The notes under the pieces: generated by a model
Database searches by the model: none
Told to the model about the DNA's origin: nothing
What the model saw: only the letters and a program-made list of their open reading frames with translations
Position numbers and translations under genes: made by a program
Shown here: positions 54,561-63,505 of the stretch, one piece after another
How the letters are laid out: every line of letters begins with the position of its first letter
How positions within the stretch are numbered: position 1 is the stretch's first letter
Source of the DNA: Lactobacillus intestinalis
Lineage (GTDB): Bacteria; Bacillota; Bacilli; Lactobacillales; Lactobacillaceae
NCBI RefSeq assembly: GCF_024397795.1
Contig: NZ_CP072983.1
Coordinates: forward strand, 310,001 to 374,000
Length of the DNA stretch: 64,000 bases
Reading direction: 5' to 3'

Positions 54561-54601
54561 ATCCTGACTAGCCAATTTGGGCTAAATCAGGATATTTTTT
54601 T
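54561..54601 (+). terminator. Terminator after 54373 gene
   Basis: ATCCTGA(C)TAGCC pairs with GGGCTA(AA)TCAGGAT around AATTT, followed by ATTTTTTT. Confidence 0.82.
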
Positions 54602-54650
54602 GCACTTTTTTGGTACTATAGTTAAAAGAACTTTTTGAGGAGAAAATAAT

Positions 54651-55139
54651 TTGTTTTCAAGTGAAGATAAAAAGAAGTATATGGAATTAGCCTTAGAGGA
54701 AGCTAACAAGGCTCTCAAGCAAGATGAAGTACCAATTGGTGCAATTGTGGTCGATCCTGATGGAAAAGTTATTGGGAAGGGATATAACCGGCGAGAACTA
54801 GATCAAGATGCTACTCAACATGCAGAAATGATTGCAATTAGAGAAGCATGTAAAAATATTGGTCTATGGAGATTAATTGATTGTAGTTTATTTGTAACGC
54901 TAGAACCGTGTCCAATGTGTGCTGGAGCGATTATTAATTCTCGGATCAAGGATGTATATTTTGGTGCAATGGATCCTAAAGCGGGTGCATGTGGAAGTGT
55001 GGTAGATTTATTTAGTGTTGAAAAGTTTAATCATCATCCTCATGTAATTCGTGGGCTTTTTCAAGAAAAATCTAGTCAAATGTTGAAGGATTTTTTTAGA
55101 GAAATTCGTAAGAAACAAAAAGAAGCAAAAAACAAGTAG
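54651..55139 (+). CDS. tadA: tRNA adenosine(34) deaminase
   Basis: TadA (162 aa) converts A34 of tRNA-Arg(ACG) to inosine. Zinc/catalytic motif HAEMIAI and LEPCPMCAGAI are intact; VPIGAIVVDPDGKVIGKGYNRRE is the deaminase N-terminal region. TTG start at 54651 after GAGGAGAAA. The SRP RNA gene and dnaX follow, the standard Firmicutes order. Confidence 0.95.
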   Translation: MFSSEDKKKYMELALEEANKALKQDEVPIGAIVVDPDGKVIGKGYNRRELDQDATQHAEMIAIREACKNIGLWRLIDCSLFVTLEPCPMCAGAIINSRIKDVYFGAMDPKAGACGSVVDLFSVEKFNHHPHVIRGLFQEKSSQMLKDFFREIRKKQKEAKNK

Positions 55140-55193
55140 AAAAATTAAATTAAATAGTAGAAAATTATTTCAAAATAAGTTATCATACTTATT

Positions 55194-55269
55194 GGGCAAT
55201 GTTTGACCTCTGAATTGTGTCAGGATCGGGAGATAGCAGCACTAAGGTCGTTCAAGCATGTGCCTTTTT
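55194..55269 (+). ncRNA. ffs: Signal recognition particle RNA (small 4.5S type)
   Basis: GTCAGGATCGGGAGATAGCAGC (55219-55240) is the conserved SRP apical domain: symmetric loop and a GGGA tetraloop closed by ATC/GAT. GGGCAATGTTTGACCT (from 55194) pairs with AGGTCGTTCAAGCATGTGCC (to about 55264), followed by T5. Lying between tadA and dnaX is its usual site. Ends are approximate. Confidence 0.9.
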
Positions 55270-55283
55270 GTTAGAAAATTACA

Positions 55284-55317
55284 AACTCTTAACTCTTTCA
55301 AAGAGTTAGGAGTTTTT
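55284..55317 (+). terminator. Hairpin with T tract between SRP RNA and dnaX
   Basis: AACTCTTAACTCTTT pairs with AAAGAGTTAGGAGTT, then TTTTT. It may end the SRP RNA precursor and reduce readthrough into dnaX, which starts 19 bases later. Confidence 0.8.
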
Positions 55318-55335
55318 TACTTAGGAAAGAGAACT

Positions 55336-57102
55336 ATGGCTTATCAAGCACTATATCGGAAATGGCGTCCGCGCAATTTTGACAGTGTTATCGGACAAGA
55401 AGCCATTACAGACACACTAAAGAATGCAATTGAACGAGGTACAGTTTCACATGCTTTCTTGTTTGCAGGACCACGTGGTACAGGAAAGACATCTTGTGCG
55501 AAGATTTTTGCTAAAGCTTTGAATTGTACTAACCTGCAAAATGGAGAACCTTGCAATCAATGCGAAAATTGTCGTGCTGCTGATAATGGTTCAATGGCGG
55601 ATATCATGGAAATCGATGCTGCATCTAATAATGGTGTCGACGAAATTCGTGAAATTCGTGATAAAGTAAAATATGCCCCAACCCAAGGAAAATATAAGGT
55701 CTATATTATTGATGAAGTTCATATGCTTTCTATGGGGGCATTTAATGCGTTACTCAAGACCTTGGAAGAACCACCAGAACATGTGGTGTTTATTTTAGCA
55801 ACTACAGAACTGCAAAAAGTTCCAGCCACAATTATTTCAAGAACGCAAAGATATAATTTTAAACGTATTTCAAAAGCAGATCTTGAAAAACGGATGAAGT
55901 ATATTCTGGATCAAGAGAAGATTGAATATGATGAAAAAGCGTTAGCAGTGATTGCTCAAGTGGCTGATGGTGGGATGCGAGATGCTCTAAGTATCTTAGA
56001 TCAACTACTTAGTTATGAAAAGAGTAAGGTCAACTATGATGATGCTCTTAAAATTACTGGTTTTGCTGAGAAAGAAAATATTGAAAAACTATTGCTAGCT
56101 ATCTTTGATCATAATGCTCAAGAATCATTGAATATCGCTAAGGATTCTTTGAATAAAGGAGCTAGCGTTAAAAATATTTTAGATGAAATTATTGATATGA
56201 CGGCAACCGCTTTGACAGTTTCAAAAGCTGCGAGTGTCAATGAGAGTAGTTTTATCAGTGATGATTTTGTTGAAAAGATTCAAAATGTTTCAGCTGATGA
56301 ATATTTTAATGTAATCAATTTAGCAAATAATGCTTTGAAAGATTTGCGCTACACTAATCAACAACAAATTCCATTAGAAGTATTTTTAGTTGAAGTAAGT
56401 AATTTTCAACCTACGGCAACTAAGCAAGTGGGTGAAGTTGATAATTCAAGACTTGAGGGTGAAATTGCTGCTTTAAAAAAGCAAATTGATAATTTAACTC
56501 AGCAGATTAATAAGCTTTCATCTAAACCGATTAGATCAACATCGTCAAGTTTCCATATTAATAATGTAAGTACTTCTAATTCTAAAAAGACAGCAAAGAG
56601 TACTGCGCCTACTAAGGCTACAGTCAAAAAGAAACCTACTCAAAATAAGAAACAAGTTTATCGTGTACTCGAAAATGCTACTAAGAAAGATTTACAAGCT
56701 ATAAAAGAGATTTGGCCTGATTTATTATCTGTATTAGATGTATCTGAAAAAGCTGTTCTTGATGTCTTAGAACCAGTTGCTGCTAGTCCTGATGAAGTGG
56801 TCATGAAATGTAAGTATGTACTCTGGTTTGAAAAAGCGAGTGCAGACGGAGATTTATTAAATAAATTAACAAGCTATATTGAGAGATTTACTAAGCATTC
56901 TTATGGTATTGTATTAGTACCAGATAATGATTGGTTAACTGTTAGACAAGAATTTGTTAATAGTCATAAGCAGGAACTATTAGCTAAAAAGAAAAAGCAA
57001 ATAGCGGCTGCTGAAACTGATAATAATCAGCCAAATGAGGATAATGAAATTATTAATAAGGCAAAGGACTTATTTGGTGATACAGTTAATATTAAAGATT
57101 AA
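55336..57102 (+). CDS. dnaX: DNA polymerase III tau/gamma subunit
   Basis: 588 residues. Clamp-loader AAA+ ATPase: Walker A GPRGTGKTS, Cys4 zinc module (C...CNQCENC), DEVHMLS Walker B, sensor SRTQRYNFKRIS. The C-terminal half (after about 370) is the tau part with a Lys/Ser-rich linker and a DnaE-binding-like domain. ATG 55336 follows AGGAAAGAG; the frame is open further upstream through the SRP RNA, which is not coding. No clear slippery frameshift site is seen. Confidence 0.95.
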   Translation: MAYQALYRKWRPRNFDSVIGQEAITDTLKNAIERGTVSHAFLFAGPRGTGKTSCAKIFAKALNCTNLQNGEPCNQCENCRAADNGSMADIMEIDAASNNGVDEIREIRDKVKYAPTQGKYKVYIIDEVHMLSMGAFNALLKTLEEPPEHVVFILATTELQKVPATIISRTQRYNFKRISKADLEKRMKYILDQEKIEYDEKALAVIAQVADGGMRDALSILDQLLSYEKSKVNYDDALKITGFAEKENIEKLLLAIFDHNAQESLNIAKDSLNKGASVKNILDEIIDMTATALTVSKAASVNESSFISDDFVEKIQNVSADEYFNVINLANNALKDLRYTNQQQIPLEVFLVEVSNFQPTATKQVGEVDNSRLEGEIAALKKQIDNLTQQINKLSSKPIRSTSSSFHINNVSTSNSKKTAKSTAPTKATVKKKPTQNKKQVYRVLENATKKDLQAIKEIWPDLLSVLDVSEKAVLDVLEPVAASPDEVVMKCKYVLWFEKASADGDLLNKLTSYIERFTKHSYGIVLVPDNDWLTVRQEFVNSHKQELLAKKKKQIAAAETDNNQPNEDNEIINKAKDLFGDTVNIKD

Positions 57103-57123
57103 GCAAAGAGAGGAATAATAAAT

Positions 57124-57453
57124 ATGAGTAGAAGACCTAATTTTGGTGGTATGGGTGGCATGAATATGCAACAAATGATGAAGCAAGCAAAGAAGCTTCA
57201 AGCCCAAATGGCAGAAGAACAAGAAAATATTACTGCTCAAGAATTTACTGGAAAATCTGCTGATGACTTAGTGGTTGCTACTTTTAGTGGAGACCGTCAA
57301 TTAAAAGATTTAAAGATTAATAAAGAAGCTATTGATCCAGATGATCCTGATATGCTTCAAGATTTAATCATTGATGCTGTAAACAAAGGACTATCTCAAA
57401 TTGATAAGGCTACCCAAGCAAGTTTAGGTAAATATACGAAAGGCTTGATGTAA
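57124..57453 (+). CDS. YbaB/EbfC nucleoid-associated protein
   Basis: 109 residues. Gly/Met-rich start (RRPNFGGMGGMNMQQMMKQAKKLQAQMAEEQENI) and the segment VVATFSGDRQLKDLKINKEAIDPDDPDMLQDLI are typical of this DNA-binding dimer. It stands between dnaX and recR as in most bacteria. AGAGAGG site upstream. Confidence 0.94.
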   Translation: MSRRPNFGGMGGMNMQQMMKQAKKLQAQMAEEQENITAQEFTGKSADDLVVATFSGDRQLKDLKINKEAIDPDDPDMLQDLIIDAVNKGLSQIDKATQASLGKYTKGLM

Positions 57454-58053
57454 TTGCAATATCCATTACCAATTGCACATTTGATTGATTCTTATATGAA
57501 ATTGCCAGGCATTGGTGAAAAAACCGCCACACGTTTAGCATTTTATACTTTAGATATGCCACAAGAAGATGTAGAGGATTTTTCTCAGGCACTTGAAGAA
57601 GTAAAAGAGAATTTACATCAATGTTCAATTTGTGGCAATATCACAGAAAAGGATCCGTGTGATATTTGTGCGGATTCTGATCGTGATCAGACTACGATTA
57701 TGGTTGTAGAACAACCTAAAGATGTAATGGCTTTTGAAGATATGGGTGAATATAATGGTCTTTACCACGTTTTGCATGGAGTCTTGTCTCCAATGGATGG
57801 AGTAGGACCAGAAGAAATTAACATTAAATCGTTAATTACTCGTCTTCAAAAACAAGATCAAGTCAAAGAAGTTATTTTAGCTCTTAATTCTACTCCCGAA
57901 GGTGAATCTACAGCTATGTATATCAGCAAGTTAATTAAACCAGCTGGTATTAAAGTAACTCGTCTTGCAGCCGGACTTGCTGTCGGAAGTGACATTGAAT
58001 ATGCGAACTCAATTACATTGAAACGCGCTGTACAAGGAAGAACGTCTTTATAA
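57454..58053 (+). CDS. recR: Recombination protein RecR
   Basis: RecR (199 aa) works with RecF/RecO in gap repair. Helix-hairpin-helix [15 protein letters not shown], Cys4 zinc finger [16 protein letters not shown], Toprim domain [12 protein letters not shown] and the C-terminal Walker-B-like region. TTG start directly after the YbaB stop; one-base overlap with the next gene. Confidence 0.95.
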   Translation: MQYPLPIAHLIDSYMKLPGIGEKTATRLAFYTLDMPQEDVEDFSQALEEVKENLHQCSICGNITEKDPCDICADSDRDQTTIMVVEQPKDVMAFEDMGEYNGLYHVLHGVLSPMDGVGPEEINIKSLITRLQKQDQVKEVILALNSTPEGESTAMYISKLIKPAGIKVTRLAAGLAVGSDIEYANSITLKRAVQGRTSL

Positions 58054-58286
58054 TGTCAAAACATAATAAAATTAAAGAACAAGGCGACCAAAAGTTAATT
58101 ACTTTAGTTGAAAAACTGCAAAATGAAATTGCTCTCCAAAACGGGCTAGATCAAAATACATTAGATATGTCTGATGATAATTTGGTAGCAAGCAAAATTT
58201 TGCGAGCAAAATATACATTTTTGTACGATGAAGCTCGTTATCGGCATACAAGATTTAGTGGTATCACTAATGCCATAACGCAATAA
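58053..58286 (+). CDS. YaaL-like DUF2508 family protein
   Basis: 77 residues, helical and charged, ending ARYRHTRFSGITNAITQ. A small protein of this type regularly follows recR in Firmicutes (YaaL, DUF2508). Overlaps recR by one base. Function unknown. Confidence 0.8.
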   Translation: MSKHNKIKEQGDQKLITLVEKLQNEIALQNGLDQNTLDMSDDNLVASKILRAKYTFLYDEARYRHTRFSGITNAITQ

Positions 58287-58315
58287 AAAGTTCCCATTTG
58301 AAGGGAACCTTTTTT
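58287..58315 (+). terminator. Terminator after yaaL-like gene
   Basis: AAGTTCCC(A) pairs with GGGAACCTT around TTTGAA, followed by TTTT. Confidence 0.85.
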
Positions 58316-58390
58316 ATTTTTCAAAATTAAAAATTATCAAGGCTGTTAATCTCTAATAAACTTCTGTAGAATAGACACATGGAGGATTTT

Positions 58391-59029
58391 ATGAAAGGTT
58401 ATTTTGTTAGTTTTGAAGGTCCGGATGGAGCAGGAAAAAGTACGGTTTTAAAGAAGGTTTTAGCTGAAATTGAGCCACTTCTTAAGACACAATATCTTGT
58501 GACGCGAGAACCTGGAGGTTCAAAAATTGCTGAAAGTATTAGACAGATAATTCTTGATCCAAAAAATGTGAAAATGGATGATCGTACTGAGGCACTTTTA
58601 TATGCCGCGGCAAGAAGTCAACATATGGCGGAAATCATTAACCCTGCTTTAAAAGAAGGTAAACTTGTAATTTCTGATCGTTTTATTGATAGTTCTCTTG
58701 CTTATCAAGGAGTAGGACGGAATTTAGGAATTGATGAAGTTAAGGAAATTAATGATTTCGCTACCGGCGGTATCATGCCAGATCTTACTATTTTCTTAGA
58801 TGTTAAACCTGAAATTGGATTAGCTCGAATTGAAAAATTACGAGCAGGTCAGGAAGATCGTTTAGAACAAGAGAAATTAGCCTTTCATAAAAAAGTTTAT
58901 GCAGGCTATCAAGAAGTAAATAAGCGCTATGCAGATAGAATTGCGGTTGTTGATGCTAGTCAAAGTCTGGATGATGTAGTAACAAGTTGTGTAGCGATTA
59001 TTAAGAAAAGATTGCCAGATATTTTTTAG
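58391..59029 (+). CDS. tmk: Thymidylate kinase
   Basis: 212 residues. P-loop [13 protein letters not shown](F/Y/H) motif [13 protein letters not shown] and [11 protein letters not shown] identify dTMP kinase. ATG 58391 follows GGAGGA (58381-58386); the upstream ATG at 58379 overlaps that site. First gene of a run tmk-darA-holB-yabA-rsmI. Confidence 0.95.
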   Translation: MKGYFVSFEGPDGAGKSTVLKKVLAEIEPLLKTQYLVTREPGGSKIAESIRQIILDPKNVKMDDRTEALLYAAARSQHMAEIINPALKEGKLVISDRFIDSSLAYQGVGRNLGIDEVKEINDFATGGIMPDLTIFLDVKPEIGLARIEKLRAGQEDRLEQEKLAFHKKVYAGYQEVNKRYADRIAVVDASQSLDDVVTSCVAIIKKRLPDIF

Positions 59030-59039
59030 GGGAAAATCA

Positions 59040-59360
59040 ATGAAGTTAGTTATTGCAATAGTTCAAAAAGAAGATTCGAATAAGTTGCAAAGAGCATTTG
59101 TAAAAAACAACGTGCGTGCAACTAAGTTGGCAACTACAGGTGGATTTTTAAGTGAAGGCAATACTACATTTTTAATTGGGACCGAAGATGATCATGTTGA
59201 AGATGTATTGAACATTATCAAGGGCCAATCAAAGGCACGTGAAGAATTTGCTCAACCAAGTATGGTCACTACAGGTTATGAAATTAGTCAACCTGTAAAA
59301 ATCACAGTTGGGGGTGCAACTTGTTTTGTTGTACCAGTTGATGAGTTTAAACAATTCTAA
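59040..59360 (+). CDS. darA: Cyclic-di-AMP receptor protein (DarA/PstA, YaaQ)
   Basis: 106 residues of the PII-like family that binds c-di-AMP: KLVIAIVQKEDSNKLQRAFVKNNVRATKLATTGGFLSEGNTTFLIG holds the family signature (R26, T-x-GGFL). Its TAA overlaps the holB ATG. The partner that the nucleotide-bound form acts on is unknown. Confidence 0.92.
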   Translation: MKLVIAIVQKEDSNKLQRAFVKNNVRATKLATTGGFLSEGNTTFLIGTEDDHVEDVLNIIKGQSKAREEFAQPSMVTTGYEISQPVKITVGGATCFVVPVDEFKQF

Positions 59361-60217
59361 TGATTGATATTTCGAACATTGGTCACGGACCCGCTAATCT
59401 TTTGGCAAAGGCATATGATAAAAACAAGTTGGCCCATAGTTATCTTTTTGTTGATAATGATGAGAAGAGGGCTTTGAATACAGCTTATTGGTTAGCGTGT
59501 TTGTTTAATTGTACTGGAGAAAATAAGCCTGACGGAACATGCAGAAATTGCCAACAAATTATTTCTGGAAACCATCCGGATGTTTTATTAGTAGAACCTG
59601 AGGGAAAGCAAACTCTTGGAATTGATCAGATTAGACCTTTAAAAGAAGAACTTGCTAAAAGTCCCGTTGAGAGTACTATCAGGTTTTTCTTAATTAATAA
59701 AGCAGAAAAGCTAACCCTTTCAGCCGCTAATGGATTGCTCAATCTTCTTGAAGAGCCCATTGCTCCAGTGGTAACAGTTTTGATTACTAATAATAGTGAT
59801 CAAATTTTGCCAACAATAAGATCTCGGGTTCAAACTATTAATTTTGATGAAAAAGAAGCTGACAGTAAGAGTAGCCTTTTATTAAATAGTGGTTTATCTA
59901 CTGAAGAGATTAAAGATTTAGGCGATACTCAAAGTCTTGATCAAGCAATCAAGTATTTTTATCAAGAAATGCTCGAAAGAAATAGTCTAGCTTTAATCAG
60001 TGCCCATCATTTAGCTGATCAGGCCAAAACGATTGCCATTCAAAAGTATATTTTGATAAATTTGAAATTGCTGGCAGAAAAAGATTTAAATCAAAACAAT
60101 AAGCGATTAGTAGCAGCAAGAATGCTAAAATGTTTAATAGAAATAGATAAAATGCGATATAGTAATGTTAATTTTCGAAATCTATTAGATTACGTTGCTT
60201 TACAATGGAAACGGTAG
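59360..60217 (+). CDS. holB: DNA polymerase III delta' subunit
   Basis: 285 residues. AAA+ clamp-loader relative lacking a functional P-loop; Cys-rich zinc segment CLFNCTGENKPDGTCRNCQQ, then GIDQIRPLKEEL and AANGLLNLLEEP as in DnaX. Length a little short of the usual 310-330. One-base overlap with darA. Confidence 0.92.
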   Translation: MIDISNIGHGPANLLAKAYDKNKLAHSYLFVDNDEKRALNTAYWLACLFNCTGENKPDGTCRNCQQIISGNHPDVLLVEPEGKQTLGIDQIRPLKEELAKSPVESTIRFFLINKAEKLTLSAANGLLNLLEEPIAPVVTVLITNNSDQILPTIRSRVQTINFDEKEADSKSSLLLNSGLSTEEIKDLGDTQSLDQAIKYFYQEMLERNSLALISAHHLADQAKTIAIQKYILINLKLLAEKDLNQNNKRLVAARMLKCLIEIDKMRYSNVNFRNLLDYVALQWKR

Positions 60218-60226
60218 GTGTTAGAA

Positions 60227-60571
60227 GTGGATCCTTATTCAAAATTGCAACAACTCCATGATTCTATGGAAAAGATGACAAAAACAATTGAGAGCTTGGA
60301 AAATGATATTTTGGAGACACTCAAGGAAAATACAGAGTTAAAGGTAGAAAATCAGCTGCTACGTAAAAAGCTAGATAAACTGAATAATCACAATGAGCCT
60401 GCTGTGAAGACTCAAAGTGGCCTTGAATCTTTGAAGCAAATTTATGATTCTGGCTATCACATCTGTAATATGTACTATGGCTCTCATCGAGATCCAAGTT
60501 CGGATTGTATGTTTTGCTTAGATATTTTAGATAATTTTGGCGAAAAAAAGAATGTAAAGAGAGATCGATAA
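60227..60571 (+). CDS. yabA: Replication initiation control protein YabA
   Basis: 114 residues. N-terminal leucine-rich coiled coil (SMEKMTKTIESLENDILETLKENTELKVENQLL) for tetramerisation, C-terminal zinc domain GYHICNMYYGSHRDPSSDCMFC. YabA bridges DnaA and DnaN to restrain initiation. GTG 60227 is chosen with AGGTG upstream; a GTG at 60218 overlaps that site. Confidence 0.93.
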   Translation: MDPYSKLQQLHDSMEKMTKTIESLENDILETLKENTELKVENQLLRKKLDKLNNHNEPAVKTQSGLESLKQIYDSGYHICNMYYGSHRDPSSDCMFCLDILDNFGEKKNVKRDR

Positions 60572-60572
60572 A

Positions 60573-61427
60573 ATGCAAAGACAGAGTAGTTATGCGGATA
60601 ACGGAGGCAAGTTATATTTAGTACCCACTCCGATTGGTAATTTGGAAGATATTACGATTAGAGCCAAAAAGATCTTAACTGATGCCGATTATATTGCGGC
60701 CGAAGATACCAGAACTAGTGGCATTTTGCTTGAAAAAATTGGTGTTCACAACAAAATGATTTCCTTTCATAAATATAATTCTAAGGAAAGAGCACCGGAA
60801 TTAATCGAATTAATGAAAAAGGGTGCGACAATTGCGGAAATCAGTGATGCAGGGATGCCAGTGATTTCTGATCCCGGCTACATTTTGGTCCAAGAATGTA
60901 TTAAAAACAATATCCCCGTTGTACCTCTTCCAGGTCCTTCTGCCTTTGCGACAGCATTAATTGCGTCTGGCTTTGACGCGCAACCATTCACTTACTATGG
61001 TTTCTTACCAAGAAAAGCTTCTGAACAAAAGGTTTTCTTTGAAAAAATGAATAAAGCCCAAGCTACTTCAATTTTTTATGAAGCACCCCATAGATTGGCT
61101 AAGACATTGAAGACGATGGGGGAAGTTTTACCGGCAGATCGACAAATTGTGGCTGCTCGAGAATTAACTAAGATTCATGAGGAATTTGTCCGTGGAAGCG
61201 TGGAAGAAGTAACGGATTACTTTAATAACAACGCTCCTCGGGGAGAATTTGTTATTTTAGTTTCACCTAATACAGAAGTTCCTGAGCAACTTTCTTGGGA
61301 GGAATTAATCAAGCTGGTTAATGATTTAGTTGACCAAGGTAAAAGTAAAAAAGATGCCATTAAGCAAGTCGCTAAAAAGCATCGTGTTTCTAAAAATGAA
61401 CTTTATGATCAATATCATCAGGACTAA
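60573..61427 (+). CDS. rsmI: 16S rRNA (cytidine-1402) 2'-O-methyltransferase
   Basis: 284 residues, tetrapyrrole-methylase fold: LYLVPTPIGNLEDITIRAKKIL, the SAM-site DAGMPVISDPGY, PLPGPSAFATALIASG, and FYEAPHRLAKTL. C-terminal helical domain VDQGKSKKDAIKQVAKKHRVSKNELY. Follows yabA after one base. Confidence 0.94.
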   Translation: MQRQSSYADNGGKLYLVPTPIGNLEDITIRAKKILTDADYIAAEDTRTSGILLEKIGVHNKMISFHKYNSKERAPELIELMKKGATIAEISDAGMPVISDPGYILVQECIKNNIPVVPLPGPSAFATALIASGFDAQPFTYYGFLPRKASEQKVFFEKMNKAQATSIFYEAPHRLAKTLKTMGEVLPADRQIVAARELTKIHEEFVRGSVEEVTDYFNNNAPRGEFVILVSPNTEVPEQLSWEELIKLVNDLVDQGKSKKDAIKQVAKKHRVSKNELYDQYHQD

Positions 61428-61429
61428 AA

Positions 61430-62167
61430 ATGAAATATAGTGAAAATCATACAATTGAATTTAGTGAATGTGATGAAAATCAACGCTTAAAGTTACCGGC
61501 TATGGTTGATTTATTAATGCAGGTTTCTGAGCATCAATTAGAAAATGGCGCAGCTGGAACGAACGATTTGATGAAAAGAGGTCTGGGCTGGGTAGTAACT
61601 CAATATCATTTTGATATTCAGAGTTTGCCTCATCCGCAAGAGCAAGTGGTATTAAGTACTGAAGCAAGTGGCTATAATCGCTTTTTTGAATATCGTGATT
61701 TTGAAATTGCAACGTCCGATGGGGAAGCTTTAGTCACTGCACAGAGTCAATGGGTGCTATTTGATATTAAAAATAGAAAAATGGTGCCAACTGATGAAGA
61801 ATTAATGCAAAGATTTGGTGCACCTGAACTTAAAAAGATGCCACGGTTTCCACGTTTAAGAGCACAAAAAGAATATGATTCAAGTCGAAAATATCGCGTT
61901 CGTTATGATGATTTAGACACAAATCATCATTTAACTAATGGTCATTACTTTAATTGGTTTATTGATATGTTTGATCGCGATTTCTTGAAAGATCATGTAG
62001 TAAAAACGATTGATTTAAAGTTTGATCGTGAAGTACGCTATGGAGAAACTCCGCTTTCTCTTATAAAAATTGAAAATGAAGATCAAATCAAGTCATATCA
62101 TGCGATTGAAGATGAGCAGGGTAATGAGCAAGCAATTTGCGAGCTTATTTGGCGAAAAAATGATTAA
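61430..62167 (+). CDS. Acyl-ACP thioesterase
   Basis: 245 residues, double hot-dog fold of bacterial FatA-type thioesterases: MVDLLMQVSEHQLENG and GLGWVVTQYHFDI in the first half, YRVRYDDLDTNHHLTNGHYFNWFIDMF with the catalytic-type Asn-His in the second. It frees fatty acids from acyl carrier protein. Two bases after rsmI; terminator follows. Confidence 0.88.
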   Translation: MKYSENHTIEFSECDENQRLKLPAMVDLLMQVSEHQLENGAAGTNDLMKRGLGWVVTQYHFDIQSLPHPQEQVVLSTEASGYNRFFEYRDFEIATSDGEALVTAQSQWVLFDIKNRKMVPTDEELMQRFGAPELKKMPRFPRLRAQKEYDSSRKYRVRYDDLDTNHHLTNGHYFNWFIDMFDRDFLKDHVVKTIDLKFDREVRYGETPLSLIKIENEDQIKSYHAIEDEQGNEQAICELIWRKND

Positions 62168-62172
62168 ATAGA

Positions 62173-62198
62173 GAGCATGACGGAAGTCATGTTTTTTT
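62173..62198 (+). terminator. Terminator after thioesterase
   Basis: GCATGAC pairs with GTCATG(T) around GGAA, followed by seven T. Confidence 0.85.
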
Positions 62199-62218
62199 GT
62201 TGAATGAAGGGGATTGAA

Positions 62219-62737
62219 ATGAAGACAAAAAATTTAGTTCATTTAGAATTACGTGACTTAATCCTTTTAGGAATTATTATTGCGATGAAGGTAATCCTAG
62301 CTCAATTTTCTTTTGGACCCGCAATGGTGAAAGTTGGTCTGGGCTTCATTGGAAGTGTCATGTTGGGATACATTTTTGGTCCTATCTGGGGAAGTGTTGG
62401 TGGTGGAATTAGCGATTTAGTATCATCAGCAATTTTTGGTAATCAAGGCGGCTTCTTCATTGGGTTTACTTTAACCGCGATGGTTGGACCACTTATTTAT
62501 GGACTCTTTTTCTACAATAAAGAAGTCAAAATTTGGCGAATAATTGCAGCTACTATCCTTGTTACAGTAATTGTAAACATTGGGATGAATACCCTTTGGC
62601 TTCATTTATTGTATGGAGTAGATTTTAAGGTGGCATTAATTCAAAGATTACCCAAGGAAACCATTATTCCTTGGATACAAATGGTAATCACTTACTTTGT
62701 TTTGCAAGCCATTTCTCGTGTTAAAATGTATAAGTAG
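62219..62737 (+). CDS. folT: ECF transporter S component, folate type (FolT)
   Basis: 172 residues, six membrane helices. Blocks KVGLGFIGSVMLGYIFGPIWGSVGGGISDLVSSAIFG, GGFFIGFTLTAMVGPLIYGLFFY and NIGMNTLWLHLLYG with QRLPKETIIPWIQ fit folate-binding S proteins. It would dock to EcfA1A2T encoded at 7166-9637. ATG 62219 follows AAGGGGA (62207-62213). Specificity is by resemblance. Confidence 0.82.
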   Translation: MKTKNLVHLELRDLILLGIIIAMKVILAQFSFGPAMVKVGLGFIGSVMLGYIFGPIWGSVGGGISDLVSSAIFGNQGGFFIGFTLTAMVGPLIYGLFFYNKEVKIWRIIAATILVTVIVNIGMNTLWLHLLYGVDFKVALIQRLPKETIIPWIQMVITYFVLQAISRVKMYK

Positions 62738-62761
62738 AAAATAAAAAGGATTTGAAGATAG

Positions 62762-63505
62762 ATGAAAATCTTGAGTGTATCAACTGCTACAAGTAATTTG
62801 AGTGTAGCTTTGAATGAGAATGAAAAAATAATTGTTGAGAAGAATGAACACGATGAGAGAAACCATAGTGAACATTTAGATCCATTAATTAATGAAATTT
62901 TGGTCGATCACAACTTAACTTTAAAAGATATTGATCGTTTTGCAGTTGCAATTGGCCCTGGTTCTTACACTGGTTTAAGAATTGGAATTACTACTGTGAA
63001 AATGTTCGGCAGTATTTTAAATAAAGAAGTTGTCGGAGTCTCAACTCTTCAAGCTTTGGCAAAATCAGTAACTGATAACGACACCGTGATTATTGCAGGT
63101 CTTGATGCCAGAAACGAAAATTATTTTGCTGGTGGATATGTTTTAGATGAAAATCAAATCCCAGTTAATGTAATTGCAGATGGCCATTATCATATTGATG
63201 TTTTATTGGAAAATGTTAAAGCCTATATTGAAAATTCAGACTATAAGAAGATCATTTTTGTAGGAAATGGCTTTGAAAAACAAGATGAATTAATTAAGGA
63301 ACTCGATATTCAGTATAGCTATGGTACTGATGAACAAAACATAGTTCACGCTGGATTAATTGGTCAACTTGCAATTGAAGAAGAACCAGTTGATCCAGAT
63401 AAACTGTTACCTCGCTACTTACGTCGTACGCAAGCTGAAGTTGACTGGCATAAGAGGACTGGTAATCCGTTTGGGCCAGATAGTGATTATGTTGAAGAAG
63501 TTTAA
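62762..63505 (+). CDS. tsaB: tRNA threonylcarbamoyladenosine biosynthesis protein TsaB
   Basis: 247 residues, ASKHA fold: MKILSVSTATSNLSVAL, HSEHLDPLINEIL, and the diagnostic AIGPGSYTGLRIGITTVK. TsaB is the non-catalytic partner of TsaD in t6A formation. Overlaps rimI by 17 bases, a common tsaB-rimI-tsaD order. Confidence 0.95.
   Translation: MKILSVSTATSNLSVALNENEKIIVEKNEHDERNHSEHLDPLINEILVDHNLTLKDIDRFAVAIGPGSYTGLRIGITTVKMFGSILNKEVVGVSTLQALAKSVTDNDTVIIAGLDARNENYFAGGYVLDENQIPVNVIADGHYHIDVLLENVKAYIENSDYKKIIFVGNGFEKQDELIKELDIQYSYGTDEQNIVHAGLIGQLAIEEEPVDPDKLLPRYLRRTQAEVDWHKRTGNPFGPDSDYVEEV

Noticed and set aside
55258..55335. Upstream extension of dnaX from base 55258
   Set aside because: It runs through the SRP RNA tail and the terminator hairpin; ATG 55336 has the ribosome binding site and the family's normal N-terminus.
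56600..57010. Programmed frameshift in dnaX giving a short gamma form
   Set aside because: A-rich stretches are present but no A-AAA-AAG type slippery heptamer with a following hairpin was seen.
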